64,000 nucleotides of DNA, taken from contig CM070873.1 in assembly GCA_036365515.1 (NCBI GenBank), positions 81,727,948 through 81,791,947 of the forward strand, in the 5' to 3' direction. Under the pieces are notes generated by a model, which saw only the letters and a program-made list of their open reading frames with translations, was not told the DNA's origin and searched no databases. The DNA is from Torymus aiolomorphi (Eukaryota > Arthropoda > Insecta > Hymenoptera > Torymidae). Of the stretch, positions 1 to 10,700 are shown one piece after another. The stretch's first letter is position 1; every line of letters starts with the position of its first letter. A program made the position numbers and the translations under genes.

Positions 1-1245
1 TTGGTCTTTTTTCCGAGTTTACGACAGACAGGTGTAGGCGGGCCGAGGTATTTGAGTTGTATAAAAGTTTTTTGGAGGTTGCTCTTTTGATGACGCTGCG
101 GATTCTTGGTTTTTCGAGATTGGTGTGGGTGGGTTTGATTAAAGAATTACATTTTCATTTTATGCGTAATTGTTTGTTTATAATTGAGAATAAGTGATCG
201 GCAGTATTTTTCTTCATTAAATTTTCATTATAAATTGCAAAAAATTCGTCAAAAAATGAAGATTAAGAGTATCCTATCTCATTGTAAATATATTTTGTTG
301 TTTTTCTTTGCGCGAAAATAATTAATATGATAAATATTTTTATCGACTCCCCAAGATCTGCTGAAACATGAAAATATTTACTCTACTCTACTGCTACGTA
401 TGCGTATACTTGTACAATATCATTAAATTCAAGATTTTATCGTTCCGAGCAATTTCAAACAGGTTAAGGTGTAATTTTATGTATACTTTAATGTGATGCA
501 ATAAGCATTTTTTTTAAGGAGCCAAAAAACTTAATTCACGGGTAATGAAGCTTTTCGGCAAATATATAGGAACAGATATACACAGGCATACATAATCAAC
601 TAACGAGCGCGTGTCGCCGTTCGTAAATCAAATGTCAAGGTTGAGACACAATCGCCATTTATATTCCATCATTTGGACACATGCGCGCTCCAAACTCTGC
701 GCGCGCAAACACGATATCTTCCTATGAGAGAAAGATATCGTGTCTGCCAATTAGCATGAGCGACATCTCTTTACGATTTCGCGAGAGTTCCCGAGGCCGA
801 TGAGATGCTAAGATTACAAGATTCAAACTTTTTTGTGACTTTTAATTAAACAAAAAGTCGGGGTACAGTTAAATTTCGCGCGCACGTATATATATACACA
901 TACTTGCGGCGGAATTCTATGAATATTTTAAAATTTATTCTCCCGCTACTTGAACATTTTTTATCCGAAGCTCGCTACGCTGCCGTACATGGCTTTGTGG
1001 AAGGCCGTTACGCTTATATCTTAGTCACGACTTTGAATATTTGTTTCTATAAGAGGCAGATAAAATACTGCTACCCTGAGAAAATTGCACGGGCATAAAA
1101 TGTTTAATAAACGATTTTGGCAAAGTTGTAAAGAATCGAAAAGTTAGTTTTGCTGAGCCGCGAAAATACTGTCCACACGACTGTTAATATATTTTATTGT
1201 ACAGCATAATGGAAGAAATTTTTTTTACGCTTATAGATTTCGACA
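1..1245. other. Non-genic stretch left of the P-like transposon
   Basis: I see no convincing gene. The first 130 bases are G/T-rich, like the right flank of the compositional islands described elsewhere in this window. A small CpG-rich patch lies at about 600-800 and contains a perfect stem-loop. The short open frame at 904-1098 has no recognisable domain and looks like chance. Confidence 0.6.
709..743. repeat. Perfect 12-bp stem-loop
   Basis: ACACGATATCTT at 709-720 pairs perfectly with AAGATATCGTGT at 732-743 across an 11-nt loop. It sits inside a CpG-rich patch. No function is evident; it could be a short structured transcript element or chance. Confidence 0.6.
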
Positions 1246-1253
1246 CATCAATT
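1246..1253. repeat. Left 8-bp target site duplication (CATCAATT)
   Basis: CATCAATT directly precedes the left terminal inverted repeat and is repeated exactly at 7721-7728 directly after the right one. An exact 8-bp duplication fits P-superfamily and hAT-superfamily integration. Confidence 0.9.
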
Positions 1254-1282
1254 CGAGGGGCTATTCATATAAAAACCTAGGG

Positions 1283-1440
1283 TACAGGTGATTACGGATT
1301 TCAGATGATTTCATTCCATAGTTTCAGTGATTGCAAAGTTGAATTATTTAAAACAAAGCTTTGTAATCTTTTTAAGGATAATAATGATTTCAAATAATTC
1401 AAATGATTTCCAATGATTCCGAAATCAAGATGAAATCAAT
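1283..1440. repeat. Left subterminal TGATTTCA-type repeats
   Basis: About eight degenerate copies of GATTTCA or its complement TGAAATC lie in this stretch (for example GGATTTCAG, GATGATTTCATT, AATGATTTCAAAT, GATGAAATCAATC). The same word is clustered at the opposite end. Subterminal repeats of this kind commonly bind transposase, so I read them as candidate binding sites; this is inference. Confidence 0.7.
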
Positions 1441-1602
1441 CATGAATTTTAAACTCCCAGTTGAGGGTTCAAATCTCATGCCTTTTTTCTTTTTTTTTTT
1501 TTAATAAAAACGATTATATATGCAATTCAATAATTCATTTATGGCCATACTATACGATATATTTTTCTTATTTTGAAGGGTTAAAATGTAGAAAAGAGAA
1601 AT

Positions 1603-4107
1603 TTAGTTAAATAAATACTTTATTTGCTTAAAAATAATTAAATCTAATACAATTCCATTATCAACGAATTCGGGTTGCGAAATCGTACATATATAATTTT
1701 TTATATTTATAAAACCATGCCGATCCATAGGTACCATATTAAAGATATTTTTCTGATTCTCTGGTTCGTACCAATGACATAACACACCTATTTCCTTATT
1801 ATTATTAGAAATCCTGGCATAGTTGCTTGAATATTCTAAACTTTTATTCGTAGGGCCACTTAAATACCCGAAGCTAAGAACGTGCCCTAAATAGCATTTC
1901 TTACAGTCTAGTCTTTGGAAAAGGCACCAATCGCCTACAGCAATTTCGTCGCATTTCTTTTTAAATACTATTTGGTTAGTACTGTTATTTTTACATTTAT
2001 TTTTATTAGATTTATTTAACTCGCAGTCTCGTACTCTCTGTAATCTATCGCTACTGAGATTAAAATCGTTTTGGCTTAATAACCAACAGATCGAAGATTT
2101 TCTAACGATTGACTCCTTATTCATTTTATCTCTTACAAGTACGAATTCGCTAGTAGGACTAAGTTCTGTTTTATTTTTTTCATAATTTTTCAATTCCAAA
2201 CTACCAGTCACATTAGATAAAATGTTCAAATCTTTAACTAAATCATTAGTTTCATTTTGATCACGCGTATCATCAATATTTGGCGAAATATCACGCGAAT
2301 TCATTGAGGATTCATCTGGGGAGGTTAAGAGATCATTATCAATGTCAGTATCGTCTATATCTTCAGCAACATTTATATCATTCGACTCAATTAAAATATT
2401 TTCACACGATGTTATGTCAATTTCAATTCCAACAGAAGTAATTTCCGAAAACGATGCGTTTTTTGCTTTATCGAGTATTTTTATAATATCATTGCAATCA
2501 GGTAGTGGAGAATTAGATAAACATTTTTTTCTATCGGTATTGCTAGATTCAAATCGAGGAAAACGGAATACTTTGGTAGAGTCTTCAAAACTACTACTTG
2601 AAATGTCACTTTGCAACTGTATTCTTTGGATACGATGAATTGTTTCTAAGAGACTAGAATTAACGACAGTCGAGTAAGTAGTACTCATCGATCTTAATCT
2701 CCGAAAAAAACTTTCGCAAGCTTGACTAGAATACAGCCACGGTAGAAATAAATGTTCGGATTCTTCTCTTTTTAACTTTAAAATGACATTTATCAGTCCA
2801 TGTGCATTTATTTTCATGCAAACATATGCATTTAAAGTAATAAAATTATTGGTTAATGAATAATTACATTTTTTTAACCAAGCTCGCCAAAGTCTTAACA
2901 CGAAAATACAAAACCATGCTTTGTATATGCGTAATAACGGTTCAAGATTTTTACTCAGAAAAGCATCTGTAAATAAATTTATAATTTTTAAGTAAAGTAC
3001 CGTTCCTTTACTTCCAGGAATTTTTTGGATAAGTAAATGAATGATTTTATTGTCGCTGATTTTTTCAACGGACGCGTAGTTCATTTTGTCCTTTAAAGAT
3101 AAATTTTTTAAATTAAGACAATGTTTGTCTTTTGATACTGTGTCTATGATTGTCTGTAAATGATTTGCCGATGCTAAATAATTACCAAAAGGTAAAACAA
3201 TAGATGTTTTGAGAAAACGCGTTCTTAATTTAGCCCCCACATGTATAATATCTTGTATAACTATAAAATTGTCGGACTTGCAATCAGCACAAAAATATCG
3301 TATATGTATATTTTTGTCATCTACCCGAGTTTGCAATTTTGCATGTAAACGCATTGATTTTAAAAGTCGCGTATCTCCATCGGAAGAAATACCTAGTACA
3401 CTTATTCTTTCAGATTTTAAACAATTTAATATGTATGTCCAACGTTTAGTCACATCTATATGCGTAAATTTGTTATCAGTACCAAACAGACATAGACAAA
3501 ATGGAGGTCCTCTTTCAACTAAAGGTTGCGCAATGATAACATAAATTAATTTAGCTATAGTACCATTCTTGAAACTTTCTTCCATTTTGTTTACTGAGGT
3601 CGCACTATAGATGTTAGCAATAGGCATTCCATTCGAATCAAACGGGAGAACAAACCCAATAAGTTGGTTTGTTTCCTTGTCGTATTGAACACGACCAGTT
3701 ATGCGAGTAGCATCTTCACTAAGCCATACAATTAACGGCAAATTTCGAGATATTAAAAATTCCTTGAGCTCTTTTGCTCTACTACATTGTCCTTCTCTAA
3801 TAAAATAATTATATTGATTGATAGTGCGACTTACAGTTGTTAAAGATGGAAGTGGCAAATTGGCATACAATGTTTCGTATAACATCCTACCTCCTATAGT
3901 ATATAGGTAAGTCGCAAAAAGTTTTAATGCATTATCATATCTATTACCACTTCTTTTCCTATTAGAATTCACGATTGCGCTTTCGTGTAATTTTTTAAAA
4001 AACGGTTTAAAATTATCATTGTTATCTATGTTTATTTGCTCGTTAAAGTTATGCTCCAAAAAATATTTTAATTTTTCTCTTAAGTCTTTATTATCGTTAA
4101 TTTGTTT
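1603..4107 (-). pseudogene. P-like DDE transposase, main ORF (about 818 codons from 4059)
   Basis: This is probably the catalytic part of the transposase that moves the 1254-7720 element. Counting from codon 4059, three regions look like an RNase H-fold triad: an acidic SED (about residues 114-116) followed by a V-Y-D-K-x-T-x-x-L-I-G-F-V stretch; S-D-G-D-x-R-L-L (about D227); and S-S-Q-A-C-E-S-F-F-R-R-L-R (about E449). A D-I-I-H-V-G-A-K-L-R segment (about 270-279) matches the insertion-region pattern of P-type enzymes. The C-terminus has a V-G-D-W-C-L-F / G-V-L-C-H-W-Y module of unknown role. Codon 4059 is TTG, not ATG. The frame runs open back to 4107, where an in-frame TAA (4108-4110) separates it from more apparently coding codons, so the true start lies upstream. 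The family assignment rests on motif order only. Confidence 0.65.
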
Positions 4108-4221
4108 TTACAATTCGTCAAGAATAGGAAAATAAGCGGTAATACGGGGTTGATTTGAAACGACAGATGAGTACATTTTTTTCATACGACGTTCAGTCTT
4201 GACAAAATTTTTTGAAATAGG
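4108..4221 (-). pseudogene. Upstream coding segment of the transposase, cut off by TAA
   Basis: In the same frame as the main transposase ORF, an open stretch runs from a TGA at 4222-4224 down to the TAA at 4108-4110. It encodes a basic segment (K-T-E-R-R-M-K-K-M-Y) followed by Q-P-R-I-T-A-Y-F, and continues naturally into a charged, possibly coiled-coil stretch after the stop. It looks like real coding sequence disabled by one nonsense change. It may begin at a splice acceptor or be reached from the upstream ORF by an intron I could not place. Confidence 0.5.
4129..4152 (-). other. PIP-box-like motif QPRITAYF in the transposase
   Basis: The eight codons read Q-P-R-I-T-A-Y-F, which matches the PCNA-interaction consensus Q-x-x-(I/L/M)-x-x-(F/Y)-(F/Y) exactly. 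It is preceded by a basic cluster, as PIP boxes often are. PCNA-binding motifs have been described for pogo-type transposases. Whether this one binds PCNA is inference. Confidence 0.45.
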
Positions 4222-4280
4222 TCAAACATTTTTCAAATTGCTACTCACGGAAGGGTTCGTTCGATTATAATCCTTCCGCT

Positions 4281-5375
4281 TTAGTATTCCCCCTGATTAT
4301 CTTGAATAATGTCTAATGATGATTGCATTAATGTGGAAGTAATAGTTAAACTTGGAGTATCATCATTAAATGACGATTGCAATGTGGGTGTTGAAATTAA
4401 ACTTGAGGTGTTATCATGATTTCCAGGATCGCTTAACACATTTTGTGAAATTTCTTTTAAAGGTGAACTCGAAGAATATGCGTCTCCTGTAGAACTGGTA
4501 ACATCGAGAGAGTTAGAAGTCGTATAATCGACAGTATCGTTATTTATTAAAGATGATACTTCTGTTTCAATATCCGAAAGAGACTTCTCGAAAAGGTCAT
4601 TTGTTGTAGTTGTTTTTGCAACATTTTCATCATTTACATACGAGTATTTCATCAATTTTGATTTCGCAGAATTAGACTGATCTTTCTTGCGACTAACATT
4701 TTCATGTTTCAGTAAATGCCTTTTAAAATTTGAAATTACCCATCTTGAGCCTTTAGTGTCGACATCGCCACATTTTTTTAATGTTGATATAAGATTTTGG
4801 CAAACCTTCACTTTCATAAATTTCAGCTACAGAAATCGTAACTTCAACTTTGTCAAGCACATTTTTTTCTCTTTAGTATCAGCTTCCATTAAAATAGATT
4901 TTTCAACTACAGTTTTTACGGCTTTAAGTAGGTTTTTACGTTCTTCGATGATATCTAAATTTGGTTTGATATTTGTTAATAACTTCTCTTTGGAATTTGT
5001 TGTCGATGTTGATTGTTCATTTATTTTAGTTTTTTCTGACCCCGTTTTCAAATTCCATAATTCGTCTCCTGCACTTTGAGCAAATAGAAATAATTTTCGA
5101 ATCACAAATTTGTCACCCATCGCAAAAGAAAATGTTTCTGGCTTCTTATAATACGGTCCATAATAATCTTTAAGATTTTCATCCTCATCTAAAATATCTT
5201 TCATTTCTTCTCGAACATAAATTTCTAGTTCCTTTAAAGCTTCGTCGGTCACACATTTAAATGCTGTGTGCTTATCAAGATTTGCCATTTTTAAAATATT
5301 TTTCACATAAATGGGCACTATTACATTTTCCTTAGCTTCTAAAATATTCCAAAAATTGATAGAAGTTGAATTCAT
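4281..5375 (-). pseudogene. N-terminal transposon protein, one frame split by TAG
   Basis: Two ORFs, 5375-4827 and 4817-4281, lie in the same reading frame and are separated by one TAG (4829-4827) and three sense codons, so they most likely derive from a single protein of about 365 residues. The first part has a KNILKMANL...DEALKELE segment and a charged helical tail. The second part begins with a short W-V-I-S-N-F-K-R-H-L-L-K-H motif that resembles the second half of a C2H2/BED-type finger; the preceding K-K-C-G-D-V-D supplies only one cysteine, so finger identity is uncertain. The rest is Ser/Thr/Asp-rich. TTTCTGTAG also resembles a splice acceptor, so an intron is the alternative to a nonsense mutation. 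Position just upstream of the catalytic ORF suggests it is the DNA-binding end of the same transposase. Confidence 0.5.
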
Positions 5376-6406
5376 TCTTTCAGTTTTCGATTCGGTTTTT
5401 GAAGTGCCTTCAATTTTCTTAATATGTTACAAAATACCTAAACAATAAAAAATGTAGATATTTTTAGATAATTTAATAGAAATAAACATGGTTTACAAAT
5501 ACACAATCTTATGGAAAATATTCTTTTATAAATGAAAGTTCGTATATAATAAATGCCCAATTACGTATAATAATTGAAATTTCTAGCTTTGATGTTATTT
5601 TTTAATAAACAGTTACAAAAATCTAGTTGTCTGTTTAGTATTTCATATCTTTTTAATTACACAAAAAGACCGGGGCATTATATGCAGCGCACTGAAAGGA
5701 CGCGCACACCCGCGCTGAATAGCATTCACATGCGAGTACGCGCACAGATACGTTTGTGCACATCGTATATATGTATTATATATAGATATAAGGTGTACAA
5801 AAATACATATCCGCGCGCTAAGCCGTGTAGACGGGCCCTTAGCGAAGGTACACTGACAAAAAATAAGTTAAGATATCGGTCGTATAGAAATTACCATAAC
5901 CTACGAGCGTAAAAGTCACATAACTCTAGTTTCTGTCCTCGTTTCTGTCTGTCTCTTCTCGAAACTAACTTTATGTATTTTTTTAATACTCCGTATGCAA
6001 AGCTCGATTTCGCGCGGAGTTAAATAAAAAAGCGTGCAATAAGAATGAAACTTCATATAAAAGATACGGTTCCATACGTGAGTGAGATGATGATTCTAAC
6101 CTCGTGTGCAAGCTCGTGTGACCATTTCACTCTTGCTTCGCTCGGGCGCAAACGTCCATACGTCACTTCTTTACACTAGTGTCGAAATGTATTATTTTTA
6201 GAATACATAAGCAATAACTATATCTATATTCATCCAAAAATATATGTCGATGTACTTACGTATTGCAAAATTGATCTAGGTTAGTTTATGTATGTACGTT
6301 TTTCAAAAAACTTCCGCACTGCTTGAGAAGCTGCGAATAAATGACGAGCTCTCGAAGTAATGCGTGTGCTAAGGGTGCCGGCTTCGACACGTCCAAACCT
6401 CTGTAA
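5376..6406. other. Non-coding internal part of the P-like element
   Basis: No domain-bearing ORF is visible. It lies upstream of the minus-strand transposase gene, so its promoter may be here. A CpG-rich patch (5690-5930, with GCGCACACCCGCGC-type sequence) differs from the AT-rich surroundings and resembles host island sequence; it could be captured DNA or the element's own promoter. The open frame at 5574-5912 has no recognisable features. Confidence 0.5.
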
Positions 6407-7404
6407 TGCTGTTTATACAATGTACCGAATTTTTTTGGCGTATCCGCCAAAATCACTAGAGCATGTTGGTAACATTCACGGTGACACCCTTCCTAAAAAG
6501 TAACCGCAAAGTATCTAGCATACCAGAACACACCTATACTGATGATCAAAACAAACGAGTTTCTGCTTTCTCCAAGCAAAGTACTTAAACTTAAATTTTC
6601 TCTAAAAAAGTGACTGCAAAATGGAGCATTATAATGTAATTATTGAACTATTGGAGTTAAACATTAATTATATTCGATTACGACAACAATTAAAAAATCG
6701 AAGAAAGAAATTTAGAAGGTTGCAGCAGTTCCATTCACTTTGACATTGTTTTTGCAGTCATAGTTTTGCAATAACATGCTATCTTCTTGAGCCTTCTTTG
6801 AAATAATAAATGATTTTAAAAAGAACAATCTTTGATATAAGCTGTTTTCTAAATATGTCAAAGTTTCTTTCTTTTCTACTTTTTTAGTCGCTGTAATAAA
6901 ACTATCACAAAGGTATTGCCATTTGTCACGGATTTGTTGAACTATAACAATAAAAAATATATAATATCCATTTAATAAAAAAAATAGAAGTAAATATATG
7001 TTTTTATTATAAATACCTGAATAATTCACATTTCCTTCATATTCCAAAGCTCTCTGGATGTCATTATATACTTTGTTTTTTTCAATTTCACTACATTCTT
7101 GATTATTATACATAAAAGTATTCGCTGAGTAAAATCTGACTATGATTTTTTCTGACGGAGTCATTATAAAAAAATTAATTCAGCTATACAGAAAATCTAG
7201 ATAAGTAGTTTGTTTTGATCTTTAGTATATAGAGGTTAGGAGGGTATATAGGTGTTGGTAGATAGTAAGAGGTATAGGTGTGTTCTCGTATGCTAGATAC
7301 TTTGCGGTTACCTTTTTGGAAGGTTGTCTCCGTGAATGTTACCAATACGCTCTAGTGATTTTGGCGGATACGCCAAAAAAATTCGGTATATTGTATAAAC
7401 AGCA
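6407..7404. repeat. Long inverted arms bracketing the MADF-like ORF
   Basis: The left arm (6407-6558) and the right arm (7214-7404, with an extra segment of about 45 bp near 7221-7265) are near-identical inverted copies. Both start outside with TGCTGTTTATACAA and both contain the palindrome TTGGCGTATCCGCCAA. The trinucleotide TAA flanks both outer ends (6404-6406 and 7405-7407). A 3-bp TWA duplication plus an accompanying MADF/Myb-like gene is the PIF/Harbinger pattern, so this may be a nested deleted Harbinger-type element. Against that, no Harbinger transposase is present, TGCTG is not a typical Harbinger end, and TAA can match by chance. Confidence 0.65.
6712..7164 (-). CDS. Small MADF/Myb-SANT-like DNA-binding protein, two exons
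   Basis: The start ATG is at 7164. The frame contains a probable 75-nt intron, 7016-6942: donor TCAG|GTATTT, a T-rich 3' end and acceptor TTATAG. Its removal deletes a hydrophobic, AT-coded stretch and joins exon 1 (7164-7017) in frame to exon 2 (6941-6712), giving about 125 residues. Because 75 is divisible by three, the unspliced frame is also open. After splicing, an acidic helical N-terminus is followed by V-Q-Q-I-R-D-K-W-Q-Y-L-C-D-S-F, very like the V-x-x-K-W-x-x-L-R-D-x-(F/Y) core of MADF/Myb-SANT domains. Such proteins accompany several insect DNA transposons (PIF/Harbinger notably). It is shorter than complete family members. Its arms and orientation tie it to the mobile element, not to a host gene. 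Confidence 0.55.
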   Translation of the reverse strand: MTPSEKIIVRFYSANTFMYNNQECSEIEKNKVYNDIQRALEYEGNVNYSGIYNKNIYLLLFFLLNGYYIFFIVIVQQIRDKWQYLCDSFITATKKVEKKETLTYLENSLYQRLFFLKSFIISKKAQEDSMLLQNYDCKNNVKVNGTAATF

Positions 7405-7494
7405 TAAACAAACGACATACAAAAGACTTTCACGCGCCGCGAGATGCCACAACTCGTGTTGTATGCACCGACGGATGCGCAATATTTGTTTTGG

Positions 7495-7706
7495 TTTCGA
7501 TTTAAGGATTTCGATTGATTTCAGTGATTTCAATGATTTCAAATGATTTCATATAAATTAATATATGATTGCGCATGTATTCAATCAAACTTTTTGCAAA
7601 AGAAATTTTAGATGATTTCATTAATTTCGGGTGATTTCACTGATTTCACTGTGATTTCATGATTTCAAACTGATTACGAATGGTAGGGTTAGCTGATTTC
7701 TCAGAC
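7495..7706. repeat. Right subterminal TGATTTCA-type repeats
   Basis: A dozen or so copies of GATTTCA occur here, in two sub-clusters (about 7500-7552 and 7614-7704), several in direct succession (GATTTCAGTGATTTCAATG). They mirror the left-end cluster and end directly at the right terminal inverted repeat. Confidence 0.75.
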
Positions 7707-7720
7707 TGAATAGCCCCTCG

Positions 7721-7728
7721 CATCAATT
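7721..7728. repeat. Right 8-bp target site duplication (CATCAATT)
   Basis: It is identical to 1246-1253 and abuts the right terminal inverted repeat of the P-like element. Confidence 0.9.
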
Positions 7729-10700
7729 GATCATCTTATTTCTATGCAAAACATTCCGAAGTATGTCGGCACGATATATAGGCTTTCGATATAGAAGAAT
7801 GTAAACGATGCATTTTTGCGAATAATTAGCGTTGCAAAAAGAGAAAGGGTATCACGTGGAAAAGCCGTTTCCTAAAGCTAATTACGAAAGAAATTACATA
7901 TAGCACAATGGTAACGTAACCACCGCAAAACAAGAGCCAATCATTCGTATAACGAGTTATTGTTCGTTAATTACTACTTATCGCAAGTACAATCGTTAAT
8001 TTTACCCCTAATTTGGACGTAAAATCTATTTCCGTCAAATTGCCCCTCAACAAAACAAACTTCGAACAATTGCCAAGTTTCAACATGTAGTGGATTAGTA
8101 TTTAATTGGCGTCTTAAATTCCTCATATCATAATCGTAAATCAAGTATGGAGGTTATTAATTACTGTAACGATAATATAGAGTAATTGGAATAATTAATG
8201 GTGATAAAATTTATTGGTTAAGAATAACAATCTCATATTTCTTTTTTAAGACTCTAGAATTCCTGTTCATACAATGTTTTCTTTAATAAAATAGAGCGAA
8301 AATGTAACAAGAAACGAATTCCCTAAGTAATTTAAAAAAAAATTCTATTGAAACTTGTTATTTTATAGATTGGATCCATCAGCAACCTGCACTGAACAAA
8401 TTGTTTTCTGCACTCCGTTTGAAAATCCCCCTGAGACTCTATTGAGCAACGCTTATGGGTCGATCACGAGAAAAATACTATTGAATACCAGAGGAATTTT
8501 CGGATCAAAAGAAGTAATAATCTCTAGATACTTCACGAAAGGATGAGCTTTTATAGATTCTGAAATTGTTATTTTTATGTTTTTACTTATTTTACAAATA
8601 ACATTTAACATATTTTGATCCGTATACTCAAAGTTGAAACATCGTTTCTAAGATCTCAATTTTATATTAACATTTTTATCCCAAATATTACAATTTCTAT
8701 TAACAATTCCTAAAAAATTTCTTTTCCATTTCTTTCGAATCACTATAAGCTTTCCACAACATTTCTTACCTCACCACTACAAGAACCAATTCATCGAATT
8801 TCATCACCCGAATAGTATTTCACCTTGGAATCGAAACTCCAACACAAAAAAAAAACAGTCGTCGGACGAGCCATTAGAATCCATTAGATATCCGCGCGCA
8901 TATCCGAATCGAAAAGAGGAACTCGAGTCGACTGCATCGCCGCTCACCGCGCGATTTCATTCACAGACAATCGCGTTCATTTTCTCATTGCGACAACGCG
9001 GCCGCGTATTATCTTTATACGCTTATACACCGCGTTCTCGGTAGAAAACACACAGAGCCGCCGACACCGAGCGCCCGCGTGAACGACAATAACCGGAGGA
9101 CCAAGCCTTGTTCGGCATTGTTCGCGAGCGGCACGCCTTGCGCAACCGTACATATACGCCGAGGATAGCCGAGCTGTGCACGCTCTCGCATTGTCGAGAG
9201 TTCGACGCGTGCGCACACACGTACACGTACGCGGTAGTATAGCGGATGTACGCGGCTGATCGACGTTAAACTTAACGCGTGTGTATATATATATATCTAT
9301 AGATATAAATGCGCACGTTGCCGCGATAGACGTACTTACGTACGTATACTTATGGAAAAAGAAATTTATATCGAACGCTGCTGCACATTATGTGCAGTGC
9401 GTTTTCGGTCGTGTTGGAGGCCACCCAAGAGGCGCCAATTAACCGAAACCGGAAGGGAGCGAAAGAGAGAGAGAGAGAGAGAGCGAGTCTAGGATGGAGG
9501 AAGTGCAGAAAGCCCCGAGAGTTCGCGCGCCAAGAGCAAGAGAGAAAGAGAGAGTAGCAGCGGCGGCGTCGGCAGCCTGCGCTTATAAGTATCCCGGCGA
9601 TCGACTTACCGAGCGCAGCCGTAATGGGGTGTATAATGCATGTCGTAAATATTAGCCTAATAGGGCGCGGTGTGCATATACGCGCATGTGTGCGCGCACG
9701 TGCACATACGCATGTATATCTATACGCACGGCGTATAATTTCTTTTATACTCGAGGTAATTAAGACTGGTGTGTTTTTTACGGCGGAACTCGTCCGGCTC
9801 GTCGCGGCGCGGAGAGAACTCGTGATTAATTTCGGGAAAATGACTTAATTGACTTTTATTGACTCAGGTGCGGGTCGTAGCGCGTGGGACCAGTTTACAT
9901 TTAATAGACGCCGCATATCAAGTTACTGTTTGCTTTCAGATTATCTCGAAATGCAAAGTAGGGATTATCTATAAAATTAAATTTAATCAAATAGAGTAAT
10001 TTGAATAAAAAGTGTGCGATCCTCGTGAAAATTTTCTTCCATAACCGCATCGAAACACGTTTATATATCCATGCAATATATGATTATGTCCGTCGAAAGT
10101 AAAAGTACACGAAAACGAGAACCCCTCGTAAGTCTAATTACACATCCACTTAAACGGTAGCCCGCTACTATATATATCCATGATTATTAATTACCTCATT
10201 AACTAATTCAAAGTAAACACGAAGCCCCCCCTCGTTAGACCCTTGTATCACCATACACCGAAGTGTATACAAAGTCGAGAGCGAAACGCTGCGCTACTCC
10301 CTCGTTATTATTATACTAAATAGTCGCGGGGCAATTATAAGGGGGCGCTGAGAGACTCCTCGTCGTCGTTGTCGCGGGTTCAACGGTCGGCGCGAAAAGA
10401 GAAAGTATCGACTCCTGCGCAAGGTCGCCCGATCGCGCGCAGCAGCTGATCGCGAGCGAGCGAGCGCGAGTCCTTGGCAGAGGATTTCGGTGCGGTGACG
10501 CTGCTCCTTTTGCGGTGTATGTAACGAGCTCGTAAACGTGCAGTATACTGACGTGACGTAACGGGGCTGATTTATATAGGTGGAGAGAGGCTGTCGGTTG
10601 GAGGAGTATAGCAACCGAGCATGAGCGAGGTTTGTTGGTTTTGGAGTTGAAGTGATTGAAGGGTTGCTGTAAGTGGGCCGAGGAGGGGGTGTGTGTTTGG

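Larger units (their letters stand above)
1254..7720 (-). mobile_element. Complete P-element-like DNA transposon, 6.47 kb
   Basis: Both ends are visible. The 14-bp repeat CGAGGGGCTATTCA at 1254-1267 is matched by its exact reverse complement at 7707-7720, and an 8-bp direct repeat lies immediately outside each end. Just inside each end is a cluster of TGATTTCA-like words. All genes inside run on the minus strand: a small MADF-like ORF, then an N-terminal transposase segment, then a large DDE-type transposase ORF. The 8-bp duplication and the arrangement of the transposase motifs suggest the P superfamily, or a close relative; hAT shares the duplication length. The intact ends and perfect duplication imply a fairly recent insertion, but the transposase reading frame holds in-frame stops, so this copy is probably not autonomous. 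Confidence 0.85.

Noticed and set aside
904..1098. 64-codon + frame
   Set aside because: No domain and no supporting context; its length is easily reached by chance.
1455..1500. GGTTCAAATCTC followed by a poly-T run, like a Pol III B box and terminator
   Set aside because: No A box or clover-leaf upstream; it lies among subterminal repeats of the transposon and is probably chance.
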